A stretch of DNA of 64,000 bases from Paenibacillus sp. NEAU-GSW1 (GCF_009737085.1 NZ_WOVL01000013.1:100697-164696); one strand, 5' to 3'. Shown: positions 17,785-28,761, counted from the stretch's first letter. A program made the numbers and translations. The notes: generated by a model from the letters alone, not told the origin.

Positions 17785-18684
17785 ATGCGCTTGAAACGAT
17801 CACTTGGCGATTGGCTGTTTCATTCGGTTAACTATACGGTCTTCGGTTTATTTACGCTCTTGTGCGTATTCCCGTTCTACTATTTGTTCATTAACACGAT
17901 CAGCAGCAACGATCTCAGTTCCAGAGGGCTTGTCACGTTCTATCCGAAGGTCATTCATTTTACGAACTATATGGAAGTGCTCAAGCTGAAAGGACTTGCT
18001 GACGCAGCGCTCGTTTCCGTCGGCAGAACAGTTATCGGCACACTGCTCACTGTACTCGCATCGGCGTTTCTCGGCTATCTATTTACGAAAAACAAAATGT
18101 GGGGACGCAAATACTGGTATCGATTTACGATCATTACGATGTACTTCAACGCAGGCATCATTCCTTGGTACATCATTATGATGAATTTGAACATGACGAA
18201 CAATTACCTCGCTTACATTTTGCCTGCGATTGTATCGCCATTCAATATTATTCTGGTCAAAACATTTATCGAGTCCATCCCCGAGGTGCTTCAGGAATCG
18301 GCGGAAATTGACGGTGCAGGGTACTTAACGATTTTCTCGAAAATCATACTTCCGCTAACGATGCCGATTTTGGCGACGATCGCGATATTCTCAGCTGTAT
18401 CGCAATGGAACTCGTTCACGGATACGCTCTTCCTGATGACCGAAAACAAATACTATACGCTGCAATTCGTGCTGTACAAATATTTGAACGAATCGACGTC
18501 GCTGGCGGCCATTATCCGCAACTCGCAAGGGGCGCTGAGCGGTCTTGATTTAACGAATAAGCAGACGCCTACATCTATTCGTTCTACCGTTTCGATGATC
18601 GTCGTGCTGCCAATTCTGTTCGTTTATCCGTTCTTCCAGCGTTACTTTGTAAAAGGCATGATGATCGGCGCAGTAAAAGGCTAA
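17785..18684 (+). CDS. Carbohydrate ABC transporter permease (LplC/YtcP-like)
   Basis: 299 residues with six predicted membrane helices and the EAA loop ESAEIDGAGYLTIFSKIILPL. Partner of the preceding permease; the two would form the heterodimeric channel. It starts 15 bp after the first permease stop, with AAGGAGG ahead of ATG 17785. The ending YPFFQRYFVKGMMIGAVKG is the usual C-terminus of this family. Confidence 0.9.
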   Translation: MRLKRSLGDWLFHSVNYTVFGLFTLLCVFPFYYLFINTISSNDLSSRGLVTFYPKVIHFTNYMEVLKLKGLADAALVSVGRTVIGTLLTVLASAFLGYLFTKNKMWGRKYWYRFTIITMYFNAGIIPWYIIMMNLNMTNNYLAYILPAIVSPFNIILVKTFIESIPEVLQESAEIDGAGYLTIFSKIILPLTMPILATIAIFSAVSQWNSFTDTLFLMTENKYYTLQFVLYKYLNESTSLAAIIRNSQGALSGLDLTNKQTPTSIRSTVSMIVVLPILFVYPFFQRYFVKGMMIGAVKG

Positions 18685-18802
18685 TGAGATGATTTGCTAT
18701 AAGCAGGCAATTTGAAGGGAGGTGAAGGGAACCGAACGGAATTGCAGCTGGAACAGGCATAACACAACAAATCGTCCATTTATAAAAAGGGAGGCAAACC
18801 GC

Positions 18803-20587
18803 GTGACCTCAATTCGCAAAAGTATAATGATTGCATTATCGCTAATTATCGTCTTTACGATGGCAGCCGCGTGTTCGAAAAACAATAACGGAGGGAGCAA
18901 CACGCCGTCGGAAAAACCGACTGCGTCGGATACGGCTTCGACGGAGCCGACAGAAGCGCCGCGCGAGGAAATTACACTTGACGTATTCTCGATGCTTTCG
19001 AACTTCTCCGGCGAGCAAACAGGCTGGTTCGCGAAAGTCATTAAAGACAAATTCAATATTAACTTGAACATTATCGCGTCCAACCTTGAAGGCGGCGGCG
19101 ACGTGAAATTCGCTGCAATGATGGCTTCCGGCGACCTCGGCGACCTTGTCGTATTCGGCGATGACGGCCAAAAATATTTGGACGCCATTAAAGCCGGCAT
19201 GATCGTTGACTGGACGAAAGACGGCTTGCTCGACAACTACGGTAAAAACATTTTGCAATATGCGCCTAAAGCAATCGAAAAAAATAAAGCCAACTTCGGC
19301 GGCGGCTCGAGCGTTTACGGCATCGGCTTCGATGTCGGCGAAGACAAACCGGGTCCGTCTGAAGCAAAAGAGCTGACGTACCATCCAAACCTTCGTTGGG
19401 ACCTGTACGAAAAATTGGGACGTCCGACGATTACAAAAATGGAAGATTACCTGCCGGTTCTGAAGCAAATGCAAGAGCTGGAGCCTAAATCCGATTCCGG
19501 ACGTCCGACTTACGCGTTCTCGATGTGGGCGGATTGGGACGGCAACATGATGATGAATACGAAAGCATGGGCTGGCTTGCACGGCTATGATGAAGGCGAC
19601 GGCTTCAACCCTGGCGGCTTCTCGCTGATCTCCGCTGACACGGACGACGTACAAGGCGTCCTGGACGAAGACGGCTACTACCTGCGCGCTCTGAAATTGT
19701 ACTTTGACGCGAATCAAATGGGCCTCGTTGACCCGGATTCACCTACGCAAAAATTCGACGACTTCATAAACAAAATGAAAGATGGCCAAATTCTCTTCAC
19801 TTGGTTCCCATGGTCGGATGACAGCTTCGACACGCCAGAGCACAGAGAAGCAGGCAAAGGCTTCGCAATTGTTCCATTCGAAGAAGAGCGCACATTCTCG
19901 TACGGCTTCGACCCATACGGCGGCAACCGTGTATATGCAATCGGTTCGAAAGCGAAACATCCGGAGCGCGTAATGGAATTCCTCGACTGGCTGTACAGCC
20001 CGGAAGGTTTCATGATCGCGAACAACGGTCCTGAAGGTCTGGCTTGGGAGCTGAAAGACGGCAAACCGGCGTTGACGGAGTTCGGTCTCAAAGCAATGCC
20101 TGCAAACGAAGAAGCGGTACCTGCAGAGTTCGGCGGCGGCACTTGGAAAGACGGCCGTAACCAAATCAACAACACTACCTTCAAAACAACTACAGTCAAT
20201 CCTTTGACTGGCGAACCGTATGACTATCAATTGTGGACGTCGACGCTCGAAAGAGAACCGACGAAAGTGGAAGAAAGCTGGAGAAGCGCAATGGGCGCTC
20301 TGACGGCGAAAGAATGGCTGGAGAAAAACAACAAGCTGGCTGTTATGAAGCCGCTCTTCACTGGTACTCCGCCAGAAGTTATCGCTCCTGAACTGGAGCA
20401 AAAGAAAGGTCAAGTCGCTCAAGTAATTCGTCAGTTCTCTTGGAAAATGGTATTCGCGAAAAACGAAGCCGAATTCGAGAAGCTGAAAAAAGAAATGATC
20501 GAAAAAGCAAAAGGCCTTGGCTATGACGAGGTTCTGGCTTGGAACATCGAGCAAAACAAAAAAGTGTTCGAATACCGTAAAAAGTAA
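18803..20587 (+). CDS. Extracellular sugar-binding lipoprotein (LplA-like)
   Basis: About 594 residues. GTG 18803 is chosen because GGGAGG precedes it and the product then begins with a clean lipoprotein signal: short basic start, hydrophobic core and lipobox MAAAC, Cys at about 24. An in-frame GTG further upstream would bury the signal behind a polar leader. The mature protein is a large solute-binding protein of the LplA group with a Ser/Thr/Pro-rich linker after the Cys. It captures a carbohydrate for the two upstream permeases. Spelling is rich in GGC/GAC codons, as for a highly expressed gene. Confidence 0.9.
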   Translation: MTSIRKSIMIALSLIIVFTMAAACSKNNNGGSNTPSEKPTASDTASTEPTEAPREEITLDVFSMLSNFSGEQTGWFAKVIKDKFNINLNIIASNLEGGGDVKFAAMMASGDLGDLVVFGDDGQKYLDAIKAGMIVDWTKDGLLDNYGKNILQYAPKAIEKNKANFGGGSSVYGIGFDVGEDKPGPSEAKELTYHPNLRWDLYEKLGRPTITKMEDYLPVLKQMQELEPKSDSGRPTYAFSMWADWDGNMMMNTKAWAGLHGYDEGDGFNPGGFSLISADTDDVQGVLDEDGYYLRALKLYFDANQMGLVDPDSPTQKFDDFINKMKDGQILFTWFPWSDDSFDTPEHREAGKGFAIVPFEEERTFSYGFDPYGGNRVYAIGSKAKHPERVMEFLDWLYSPEGFMIANNGPEGLAWELKDGKPALTEFGLKAMPANEEAVPAEFGGGTWKDGRNQINNTTFKTTTVNPLTGEPYDYQLWTSTLEREPTKVEESWRSAMGALTAKEWLEKNNKLAVMKPLFTGTPPEVIAPELEQKKGQVAQVIRQFSWKMVFAKNEAEFEKLKKEMIEKAKGLGYDEVLAWNIEQNKKVFEYRKK

Positions 20588-20611
20588 TATGGAAGTAAAA
20601 TGCAGTTGTAC

Positions 20612-20636
20612 AAAGCCCGCCTCGAGCGGGCTTTTG
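20612..20636 (+). terminator. Terminator of the ABC transporter operon
   Basis: AAAGCCCGC-CTCGA-GCGGGCTTTTG, a compact GC-rich hairpin followed by T residues, 25 bp after the binding-protein stop. Confidence 0.85.
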
Positions 20637-20789
20637 TATCCTGTCGGTATAGATGGATTCGACTATCGGTTGTATAATGAAAATTCCGACTGTAAGATAA
20701 ATAATTATTAAATCTATTTGCCATCGTTTATTATGAAATCGCTATCAATGATATGAATATACATGAATGCTGACCGAAGGAGGATGGCC

Positions 20790-22196
20790 ATGATTAAAGC
20801 GGTAGTAGTCGACGATGAAAGGCTCGTGCGTAAAGGATTTATCTCATTGATCGACTGGTCCTCATTCGGCATCGTTATCGTTGGGGATGCGGCAGACGGG
20901 AAGTCTGCGTTGGAGCTGCTTGAGCAAGCGGAGCCGGATTTGCTGTTTACCGACATTACGATGCCGGGTATGTCCGGATTTGATTTGATTAAACAAGTGA
21001 GAGTCCGCTTTCCCCGTATACGGTCCGTTGTACTAACCTGCCATCATGAATTTGATTACGTGCAAGAGGCGCTGCGCCTCGGAGCGATTGATTATATTGT
21101 GAAGACATTGCTGGAACCCGATACAGCAGATGAAGTGATCGGCAGAATCGTCGATCGGATCGGCTGGGAAGCCAATAGCAGAAGCGGTTTCGCGCAGGAA
21201 GAGCAGGAGGAGCGTGTGCCAACGAAAACGGCATTGCTGCTTTCTCCGGCTGTTCCGGATGCGAATGCAAACGAGCTGTTCCAATTGCAGGCTGTTCGCC
21301 GTAATTCGCTTGTCCAAACAGGCGATTTGTGGATGATTCCCCTTATCCATCCGACACCGGAACAGGAGCTTGTACGTGATTTAGGCATAACGTTGAACAA
21401 ACGATGGCATTTCGCAATGGTTACTGACCTGGCTGATCAGCCGCTGGAGGAAGTAAAAGGCGTCTTTAGCGATAAGCTGGCGAATGAATTGTTCTATATG
21501 CCATGTTCCGATCGATTGCTTCAACTGTCGTATACAGAGCTGCGGCTTCGTCCCGACGTCAGACAGATGCCAATCGACGAGCTGCAAACTGAAGGCTTCG
21601 ATTTGAAATGGACGCTCAGTGTGCCGGATTTTGAAGCCTTTATACGCAAGGTTGAGCAAGGCCGTCCGGAGGCGAAGCACTTGGTCGGCTTTGGCGAAGC
21701 CATTTGCCGCATATGGAGCGGATTGTTGATGAAGCCGCCTGAGGCGGAGCTGCTTTCCGCCGAAATAGCGGCAAACCGTTCATGGAAGGATTGGAAAATA
21801 TGGCTAAGGCGTTTCTCCGATCATGCACAGCGTCGGATGTTTGAGCTTTCCTTCTCCAAAGAAGTGATGTATTGCTTAATACGCGCAGTAAGGTATATGC
21901 GAAATCAATCGAACGGCAAACTGACGCAAACCGATGTCGCCGACTATGTCAAAATGAGCCGCAGTTACTTCAGTCAATGCTTCTCCCGATTTGCGGGCGA
22001 ACCTTTCGGCGTGATGCTGCGCGCCATGCGTATCGAAAAAGCGAAAACGCTTCTTGCTGAGACCGATACGCCGGTTTACGAAATTGCCTTTATTGTCGGA
22101 TTCGAGGATGAGAAATATTTCAGCAAGCTGTTTCGCGATATTGTCGGTGTGCTGCCTACTGAATTTCGATCCAATGCTTTCGCGGCAAAAGCTTGA
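20790..22196 (+). CDS. YesN-like response regulator with AraC-type DNA-binding domain
   Basis: 468 residues. N-terminal receiver domain: acidic pair Asp8-Asp9, phospho-acceptor Asp55 in DLLFTDITMPGMSG, and the conserved Lys in IDYIVKTL. The middle 150-370 is poorly conserved. The C-terminus is an AraC HTH (DVADYVKMSRSYFSQCFSRF and KTLLAETDTPVYEIAFIVGF). ATG 20790 follows GGAGGATGG. It sits after the sugar importer, so it is a candidate regulator of it, but the usual YesM-type sensor kinase is missing on both sides. Confidence 0.88.
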   Translation: MIKAVVVDDERLVRKGFISLIDWSSFGIVIVGDAADGKSALELLEQAEPDLLFTDITMPGMSGFDLIKQVRVRFPRIRSVVLTCHHEFDYVQEALRLGAIDYIVKTLLEPDTADEVIGRIVDRIGWEANSRSGFAQEEQEERVPTKTALLLSPAVPDANANELFQLQAVRRNSLVQTGDLWMIPLIHPTPEQELVRDLGITLNKRWHFAMVTDLADQPLEEVKGVFSDKLANELFYMPCSDRLLQLSYTELRLRPDVRQMPIDELQTEGFDLKWTLSVPDFEAFIRKVEQGRPEAKHLVGFGEAICRIWSGLLMKPPEAELLSAEIAANRSWKDWKIWLRRFSDHAQRRMFELSFSKEVMYCLIRAVRYMRNQSNGKLTQTDVADYVKMSRSYFSQCFSRFAGEPFGVMLRAMRIEKAKTLLAETDTPVYEIAFIVGFEDEKYFSKLFRDIVGVLPTEFRSNAFAAKA

Positions 22197-22232
22197 ACCA
22201 ATAGAAGCGTCGGCTTCGCCGGCTATTTGATA

Positions 22233-22267
22233 AAAAAGGCTGACCTTATTAAAAGGCCAGCCTTTTT
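22233..22267. terminator. Bidirectional terminator
   Basis: AAAAAGGCTG (22233-22242) and CAGCCTTTTT (22258-22267) form a 10-bp stem. It lies between the response regulator (+) and yjcZ (-) and has T-runs in both directions. Confidence 0.85.
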
Positions 22268-22305
22268 CATTCCTATTTGGCTGCACTGGCTGCCGCTTCT
22301 AAGCA

Positions 22306-22431
22306 TTAGCAGAAGCAAGAGCGCAGAATGATAACAAGCAAGATGAAAAGAACGAGAACAACGCCTGTACTCGTCCAGAGACCGCCTACATTACCGCAAC
22401 CAACGTTAGCGCCTGCTACAGGGTATCCCAC
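22306..22431 (-). CDS. YjcZ-family sporulation microprotein
   Basis: A 41-residue protein starting at GTG 22431 after AGGAGGT. A Gly/Cys-containing head with NVGCGNVGGLW is followed by one hydrophobic helix (TGVVLVLFILLVIIL) and the tail RSCFC. This Gly-rich head plus single C-terminal membrane helix and very short length match the YjcZ family, made late in sporulation in Bacillales and probably placed in spore membranes or coat. It lies next to the gerP cluster on the same strand, about 155 bp downstream of it, and ends at a shared terminator. Function unproven. Confidence 0.8.
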   Translation of the reverse strand: MGYPVAGANVGCGNVGGLWTSTGVVLVLFILLVIILRSCFC

Positions 22432-22586
22432 AGTTCATACCTCCTAAAATTATTGAGAGTGTGAAGCTCAAGCTCACATAAACAATGTATGAAGGAGGCG
22501 CGCATTTGACTTGGACGTTTGTACGGGTATATTCGCATTTCAACAAATGCCCATCCTGAATTGCGTTAAAATGCGGTTTGCGCAGC

Positions 22587-23036
22587 TTAGCATATGCCGG
22601 GCGTCATTTTCGTTTTTTTATACTGGCGGATATGCTTGATTCGGGACACCGCCATAGTGCGCATGGCGTTGCCTGCTTGCAAGCTTGCGCTTGAGCCGAC
22701 AGCCGTTATGATGATACAGCCGACGCTTATTCGCGGCGTACTGTTGCTTCTTGCAATCGATACCGATTCGTAAGTGTCGAATGCGGGATCCTGCAGCACA
22801 GGCAACGGCCGGCTGAAAATCGAATACGATTCAAAGTAAACTTGACCGGCCGTCGCATGGCTTTCTTCACGCTGCACGGCAAGGGCAGTAAGCGTCGGCG
22901 TATATTCGCCCCGATCGCCAAACTGGATAATCGCTGCCGAAGAGACGCTTACTATGTTAACAAACCCGATTTCGGCTGTGCGCACCGGAAAGTCCCGATC
23001 CAAAACCGTTTCCTGCGAATCGCATTTCGGTTGCAT
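22587..23036 (-). CDS. gerPE: Spore germination protein GerPE
   Basis: 149 residues, last gene of the visible gerP cluster. It has the N-terminal GerPE-like segment with VNIVSVSSAAIIQFGDRG, the same Ser-Ser-...-Gln-x-Gly-Asp motif shared by the small GerP proteins, and the longer C-terminal extension expected of GerPE. GerP proteins act in the spore coat so that germinants can reach receptors. It starts 4 bp after the gerPD stop. Assignment rests on size, motif and position rather than alignment. Confidence 0.75.
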   Translation of the reverse strand: MQPKCDSQETVLDRDFPVRTAEIGFVNIVSVSSAAIIQFGDRGEYTPTLTALAVQREESHATAGQVYFESYSIFSRPLPVLQDPAFDTYESVSIARSNSTPRISVGCIIITAVGSSASLQAGNAMRTMAVSRIKHIRQYKKTKMTPGIC

Positions 23037-23039
23037 GAC

Positions 23040-23270
23040 TTAATCGACATCCTCTTCTTCCAATGATTCGCCGAGCGCTTCGCCTGCGCCCTCCGGCGCC
23101 GGAAATGGAGCAAGCGGCCCGACGATAAGCGATTCCGGAGGCGTATCGAACATCGAATAGAGCGTCACAAAGTTCGTATCGCCTATTTGCAGAGAAGCGG
23201 CGCTAGAGACGCCTAGCAGTTCAATTGAGCCTACAGTTAAAGCATGATTATGGACTGTGAAATGAATCAT
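23040..23270 (-). CDS. gerPD: Spore germination protein GerPD
   Basis: 76 residues. The N-terminus FTVHNHALTVGSIELLGVSS followed by AASLQIGDTN is the compact repeat unit of the GerPB/GerPD group: a short beta-rich segment ending in an SSxxLQIG-type motif. The C-terminus is Pro/Glu-rich and acidic. It sits between gerPC (41 bp upstream) and gerPE (4 bp downstream), the order known from Bacillus. An AGGAGG site precedes ATG 23270. Confidence 0.75.
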   Translation of the reverse strand: MIHFTVHNHALTVGSIELLGVSSAASLQIGDTNFVTLYSMFDTPPESLIVGPLAPFPAPEGAGEALGESLEEEDVD

Positions 23271-23311
23271 TTGAAAAGTCCTCCTAAATTAACCGTATAG
23301 GAATGAGATCG

Positions 23312-23941
23312 CTATGAATTTTGAAGCTGCCGCAAATATTGCAGCATAGCGGCGTCGGCGTCTTTGGCTGTTTTGGCAAACAGAACGGTTTTCATATCCT
23401 CTTCGGTCAGATCCGAGAAATCGCTTTTGGTTTTTTCCATATAGTATTGAATCCGCGTCGGAAGCTGCTTGCGGATGTCGTTTATGATCATCCGCCGATG
23501 GTAAGGATCAAGCGGGAGCCCGACTTCCTTTTCGTATTGCATCAGCTTTTGCGGCGCGTCGGCCTCCAGGTAACGATCCAGCTTTGCGCGAACCTCGGCG
23601 AATGGAGCATCCGGCGGCGTTATGCTGGAATCTGCTTTCGGATAGGCATTCACATTCGGTACGGCCAACTGCTCGATGTCATCGTGAAGCGAGTTGTCTC
23701 CTGGCGGCGTCATGCCGATATTTAGCGTGCCCTCCAGCTTTTCCACCTTTAATTGATCGAAATGATATTGCAAATTTTCGATGTTATATGTCGGCTTGTT
23801 TTCCAGTTGTTTCAGCTGCTCGCACACTGCGGCCAGCCGTTGCTCAAGCGACAGTATTTGCGCTTCTTGCCGCTGAAGCTTTAGCTGTACCTCATGCGAC
23901 CATGCTTGCCATGGGGAGAAGCCGTTCGGCTGCTGCTGCAT
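23312..23941 (-). CDS. gerPC: Spore germination protein GerPC
   Basis: 209 residues and the only large soluble member of the cluster. An N-terminal coiled coil (about 15-55, LKLQRQEAQILSLEQRLAAV) is followed by NIENLQYHFDQLKVEKLEGTLNIG, the GerPC hallmark, and a helical C-terminus (IINDIRKQLPTRIQYYMEKT). Coat-localised, needed for normal coat permeability to germinants. AGGAGGT precedes ATG 23941. Lies between gerPB and gerPD as in Bacillus. Confidence 0.85.
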   Translation of the reverse strand: MQQQPNGFSPWQAWSHEVQLKLQRQEAQILSLEQRLAAVCEQLKQLENKPTYNIENLQYHFDQLKVEKLEGTLNIGMTPPGDNSLHDDIEQLAVPNVNAYPKADSSITPPDAPFAEVRAKLDRYLEADAPQKLMQYEKEVGLPLDPYHRRMIINDIRKQLPTRIQYYMEKTKSDFSDLTEEDMKTVLFAKTAKDADAAMLQYLRQLQNS

Positions 23942-23958
23942 GAACGATAACCTCCTGT

Positions 23959-24162
23959 TTACGAAGGAATTGGCAAGGGAACGAGAGAAAGCGGGTCTTC
24001 CTCGCCAAGCTGAGCGGCGGGGCCAGTAAACCCGCCTGTATTGTATAGCTGCGATAAAGAACGGATCGAGCCTGCGCTTCCGACTTGCAGTACGGAGCTG
24101 TTCGAGACGCTATCGACGCGCAGCTGCCCTATCGTAATGGTCTGATGAACCGTCCAGTTCAT
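23959..24162 (-). CDS. gerPB: Spore germination protein GerPB
   Basis: 67 residues. MNWTVHQTITIGQLRVDSVS followed by NSSVLQVGSAGSIRSLSQLYNTGGF is a close fit to GerPB (H.TI.I..L.V.S...SS.LQ.G). It overlaps gerPA by 4 bp (ATGA), indicating translational coupling. The short C-terminal tail is Pro-rich. Part of the coat permeability complex. Confidence 0.85.
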   Translation of the reverse strand: MNWTVHQTITIGQLRVDSVSNSSVLQVGSAGSIRSLSQLYNTGGFTGPAAQLGEEDPLSLVPLPIPS

Positions 24163-24398
24163 ATGAGGTTCACTCCGTTGCCGATTTCATTTTGCGTTGC
24201 GTCCTGCACGTCAGGGTCCAGCGTATTTGTCGCACTGACGGCATTATTCGAGTTGGCGAGACTGCCGGTTAGGAAAGAGCCTGATCCGGCGTAAGTTTTA
24301 GAAATGCTGGAAGGCGACAACTGCACGGAATCGCCAAACTGCACGATGGAGCTGGAACCGATACTGACGAATTTTACAAATCCGACTACTGCTGGCAT
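24159..24398 (-). CDS. gerPA: Spore germination protein GerPA (GerPA/GerPF family)
   Basis: 79 residues. The pattern MPAVVGFVKFVSIG, VQFGD, then SKTYAGSGSF and NNAVSATNTLDPDVQD is diagnostic of the GerPA/GerPF family. It is first in the operon, so it is called GerPA; no separate gerPF is found in this window. ATG 24398 follows AAGAGGTG. The spacing ahead of it contains a CATACGAT element preceded by AC 16 nt upstream, which could be a late sporulation (sigma-K-like) promoter, but this is weak. Confidence 0.8.
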   Translation of the reverse strand: MPAVVGFVKFVSIGSSSIVQFGDSVQLSPSSISKTYAGSGSFLTGSLANSNNAVSATNTLDPDVQDATQNEIGNGVNLI

Positions 24399-24565
24399 GC
24401 GGGATCACCTCTTGGACTTTTCGAGAAAATTGTTTTGCATTTATCGTACATCGTATGCGGCATTCGCCCAGAGGTTCCGCTGACATTTCACTGCTCTCGA
24501 GCCGTCTCGGCTGGATGTAGCGTCTGCGCCTAGAGCGGCATATGCTACAACGGGAGGTGCGGGCT

Positions 24566-24994
24566 ATGGCTTCAAAATGGGATGATTTGGAGCGATGGAT
24601 GGAAGGTCAGAAGCTGCCGAAAGGGTTCGAAGTATTGAAGGAGCCGGATTGGGTCGAGCAATTTGTTCGCAAAATGATGACAAAAGCGCTGCCCGAAGCT
24701 GCTCAAGCGATGAACGGGATCGCGGAGGAAGCGACCACCTTTGAAACGCATCATTTTATACTTGTCAAATTTCCATTGCCGGCAGGCACGAAACGAGACG
24801 ATTTGAAATTGTTCGTTCGGGAGGATCGGATCAAGGTGGAAGGCTTGCCGGACAACAGGACGGAGACGATTAAGCTGCCAAGGCCGGTAAAGCCGCGCAT
24901 ATGCAGGGCACTCGTCAAAAACGGAATTTTGCAGGTGAAGCTGCGCAAGCGGCCAGGCACACGCACCTATTATGAAACGACCATTCGCTGGTAG
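24566..24994 (+). CDS. Hsp20/alpha-crystallin-fold protein, possibly spore-associated
   Basis: 142 residues. The N-terminal half is helical and charged (WDDLERWMEGQKLP). From about 65 on, FILVKFPLPAGTKRDDLKLF, REDRIKVEGLP and a final strand pair ILQVKLRKRP resemble the alpha-crystallin beta-sandwich of small heat-shock proteins, though the classic IxI tail is absent. ATG 24566 is preferred over an in-frame codon at 24542 because GGGAGG precedes it. It is divergent from gerPA, which hints at a spore role (compare CotP/CotM in Bacillus), but this is inference. Confidence 0.6.
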   Translation: MASKWDDLERWMEGQKLPKGFEVLKEPDWVEQFVRKMMTKALPEAAQAMNGIAEEATTFETHHFILVKFPLPAGTKRDDLKLFVREDRIKVEGLPDNRTETIKLPRPVKPRICRALVKNGILQVKLRKRPGTRTYYETTIRW

Positions 24995-25130
24995 CGGGCT
25001 CGGTAAGCCGGCAGAAGGCAATGGTCGTTTTTGTCACGAAATCGACCGGGTTTACAGCTGGATTATAGCCGCTCTATCCCTTATAATGCTATATAGCAAG
25101 CGGAACGGAAAATTAAGGAGAGTGTAAGTC

Positions 25131-25331
25131 GTGTCATTGGTCGATGTCAGCAGCGTCTCGGCGGTACTATTCATACTCGGAGTCGTTTTTTTATTGCTCA
25201 TTTTCGGATTGTTAAGCTTCGGGATTTTGAGAATGTTTCAGCAGCGCTTTAAAGCGGGCTGGATCAGCTTTGGCGGCGCAATTGTCAGCTTTATCGTGTT
25301 TATGCTTATATTAAACAAGTGGTTCCTGTAG
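25131..25331 (+). CDS. Small two-helix membrane protein
   Basis: 66 residues starting at GTG 25131 after AAGGAG. Two hydrophobic segments (about 8-34, VLFILGVVFLLLIFGLLSFG, and 45-63) are joined by a short basic loop (RMFQQRFKAGW). No known domain is recognised. It sits 12 bp before a second small membrane gene, and the pair is followed by one terminator, so they form a two-gene operon. Confidence 0.6.
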   Translation: MSLVDVSSVSAVLFILGVVFLLLIFGLLSFGILRMFQQRFKAGWISFGGAIVSFIVFMLILNKWFL

Positions 25332-25343
25332 GAGGACTTACAT

Positions 25344-25565
25344 ATGCAGTGGACTGCAATCTGGTTTTTAATCAATATATTATTTGTCGTTTCGATTATC
25401 GTATTTTTGTTTTTGCAGCGTTCGGTTAAGGAACAGTCGGCGGGAGCCGATCAAGACAAGCTGCAGCGCGCCAAGCGGGGACGCAATGCGACAGCGGCCA
25501 TTTCGGTTTTGCTCTTTCTCGCAATGTGCGCCAGCTTTTTGATCAATATGCGCTTGAACGGCTAG
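25344..25565 (+). CDS. Small membrane protein, second gene of pair
   Basis: 73 residues with an N-terminal hydrophobic helix (WFLINILFVVSIIVFLFL), a charged middle (KEQSAGADQDKLQRAKRGRN) and a C-terminal helix (AAISVLLFLAMCASFLI). ATG 25344 follows AGGAGG. Function unknown. Shares an operon with the preceding gene. Confidence 0.6.
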   Translation: MQWTAIWFLINILFVVSIIVFLFLQRSVKEQSAGADQDKLQRAKRGRNATAAISVLLFLAMCASFLINMRLNG

Positions 25566-25600
25566 ATTAAACAACAAATATGCAACAGTGGCAGAGAAAG

Positions 25601-25628
25601 GGCTCTCATTGACGAGAGTCTTTTTTTT
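25601..25628 (+). terminator. Terminator of the small membrane-protein pair
   Basis: GGCTCTC (25601-25607) pairs with GAGAGTC (25614-25620) and is followed by eight T residues. Confidence 0.85.
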
Positions 25629-25673
25629 CGGCATTATGGAAGTAGAAGATTGATGAACCGGAGGTTTCATACC

Positions 25674-26111
25674 TTGCATACTTATGAGGAAATCGTTCAG
25701 AAGATGGCAAGCCAGGGCTTGCGAATAACCGATCAACGTAAAACGCTGGCGAAGCTGTTCGCTGAATCGCCGGGCTATTTGGCGCCAAAAGCCGTTTATG
25801 AATATATGGGGAAATCGTATGCCGGTCTGAGCTTTGATACGGTATACCGCAATTTGCGCGTCATGGAAGAGCTTGGCGTGCTGGAGCAAGTCGTTTTCGA
25901 GGAAGGCGTGAAGTTCAAGCTGCATTGCCGCGAGCATGATCACCATCACCATCTCATTTGCTTGCAATGCGGGAAAACCTATCCGATTACCTATTGTCCG
26001 ATGGAGCAGACGAGCGCACCCGATGATTTCAAAATCGTCAAGCATAAGTTTGAGGTGTTCGGCTACTGCAAAGATTGCCAATCCGAAGAAACAACCGGCG
26101 GAGAAGGCTAA
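25674..26111 (+). CDS. zur: Zinc uptake regulator Zur (Fur family)
   Basis: 145 residues from TTG 25674, chosen because GGAGG lies 9 nt upstream; an ATG at 25650 has no such site. N-terminal winged helix ([37 protein letters not shown]); C-terminal metal site with the HDHHHH cluster, CLQCGK, and a second Cys pair YCKDC. The segment ITYCPMEQT and HKFEVFGYC resembles Zur rather than PerR or Fur. In zinc-replete cells Zur represses uptake genes; a matching box stands before znuA 3 kb away. The stop overlaps the yidD start. Confidence 0.88.
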   Translation: MHTYEEIVQKMASQGLRITDQRKTLAKLFAESPGYLAPKAVYEYMGKSYAGLSFDTVYRNLRVMEELGVLEQVVFEEGVKFKLHCREHDHHHHLICLQCGKTYPITYCPMEQTSAPDDFKIVKHKFEVFGYCKDCQSEETTGGEG

Positions 26112-26371
26112 TGGGCGGAAGGGGTACCGCAAAGATTGTATTGCAAGGTCCAATCCATTTTTATCGAAAAGTCATTTCGCCGCTAAAGCCGCCTTCGTGC
26201 CGGTTTTACCCGACGTGTTCGGCGTATGCGCTGGAAGCGATCGAGAAGCATGGAGCAGCCAGAGGCGCTTGGCTTGCTGCGAAACGAATTGCGCGTTGCC
26301 ATCCGTTCCATCCGGGCGGTTTTGATCCCGTTCCGCCTGCTCAGGAAGTGTCGGAAGAGGCGGATTGTTGA
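26111..26371 (+). CDS. yidD: Membrane protein insertion efficiency factor YidD
   Basis: 86 residues. [20 protein letters not shown] then [20 protein letters not shown] and [14 protein letters not shown] are the invariant YidD features: a conserved Cys pair and an amphipathic N-terminal helix. It is a small peripheral inner-membrane protein that assists YidC/Oxa1-dependent insertion. ATG 26111 overlaps the zur stop (TAATG), so translation is likely coupled. Its stop overlaps the -35 of the metG promoter. Confidence 0.92.
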   Translation: MGGRGTAKIVLQGPIHFYRKVISPLKPPSCRFYPTCSAYALEAIEKHGAARGAWLAAKRIARCHPFHPGGFDPVPPAQEVSEEADC

Positions 26372-26397
26372 CAGAGGGGCGCCGTTTTGAGTATATT
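26368..26397 (+). promoter_or_regulatory. Sigma-A promoter of the metG T-box leader
   Basis: TTGACA (26368-26373) and TATATT (26392-26397) with an 18-nt spacer. The expected start is near 26404, just before the T-box stem I. Confidence 0.75.
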
Positions 26398-26403
26398 TTG
26401 AAT

Positions 26404-28750
<2,347 letters not shown>

Positions 28751-28761
28751 TGAACGGAATG

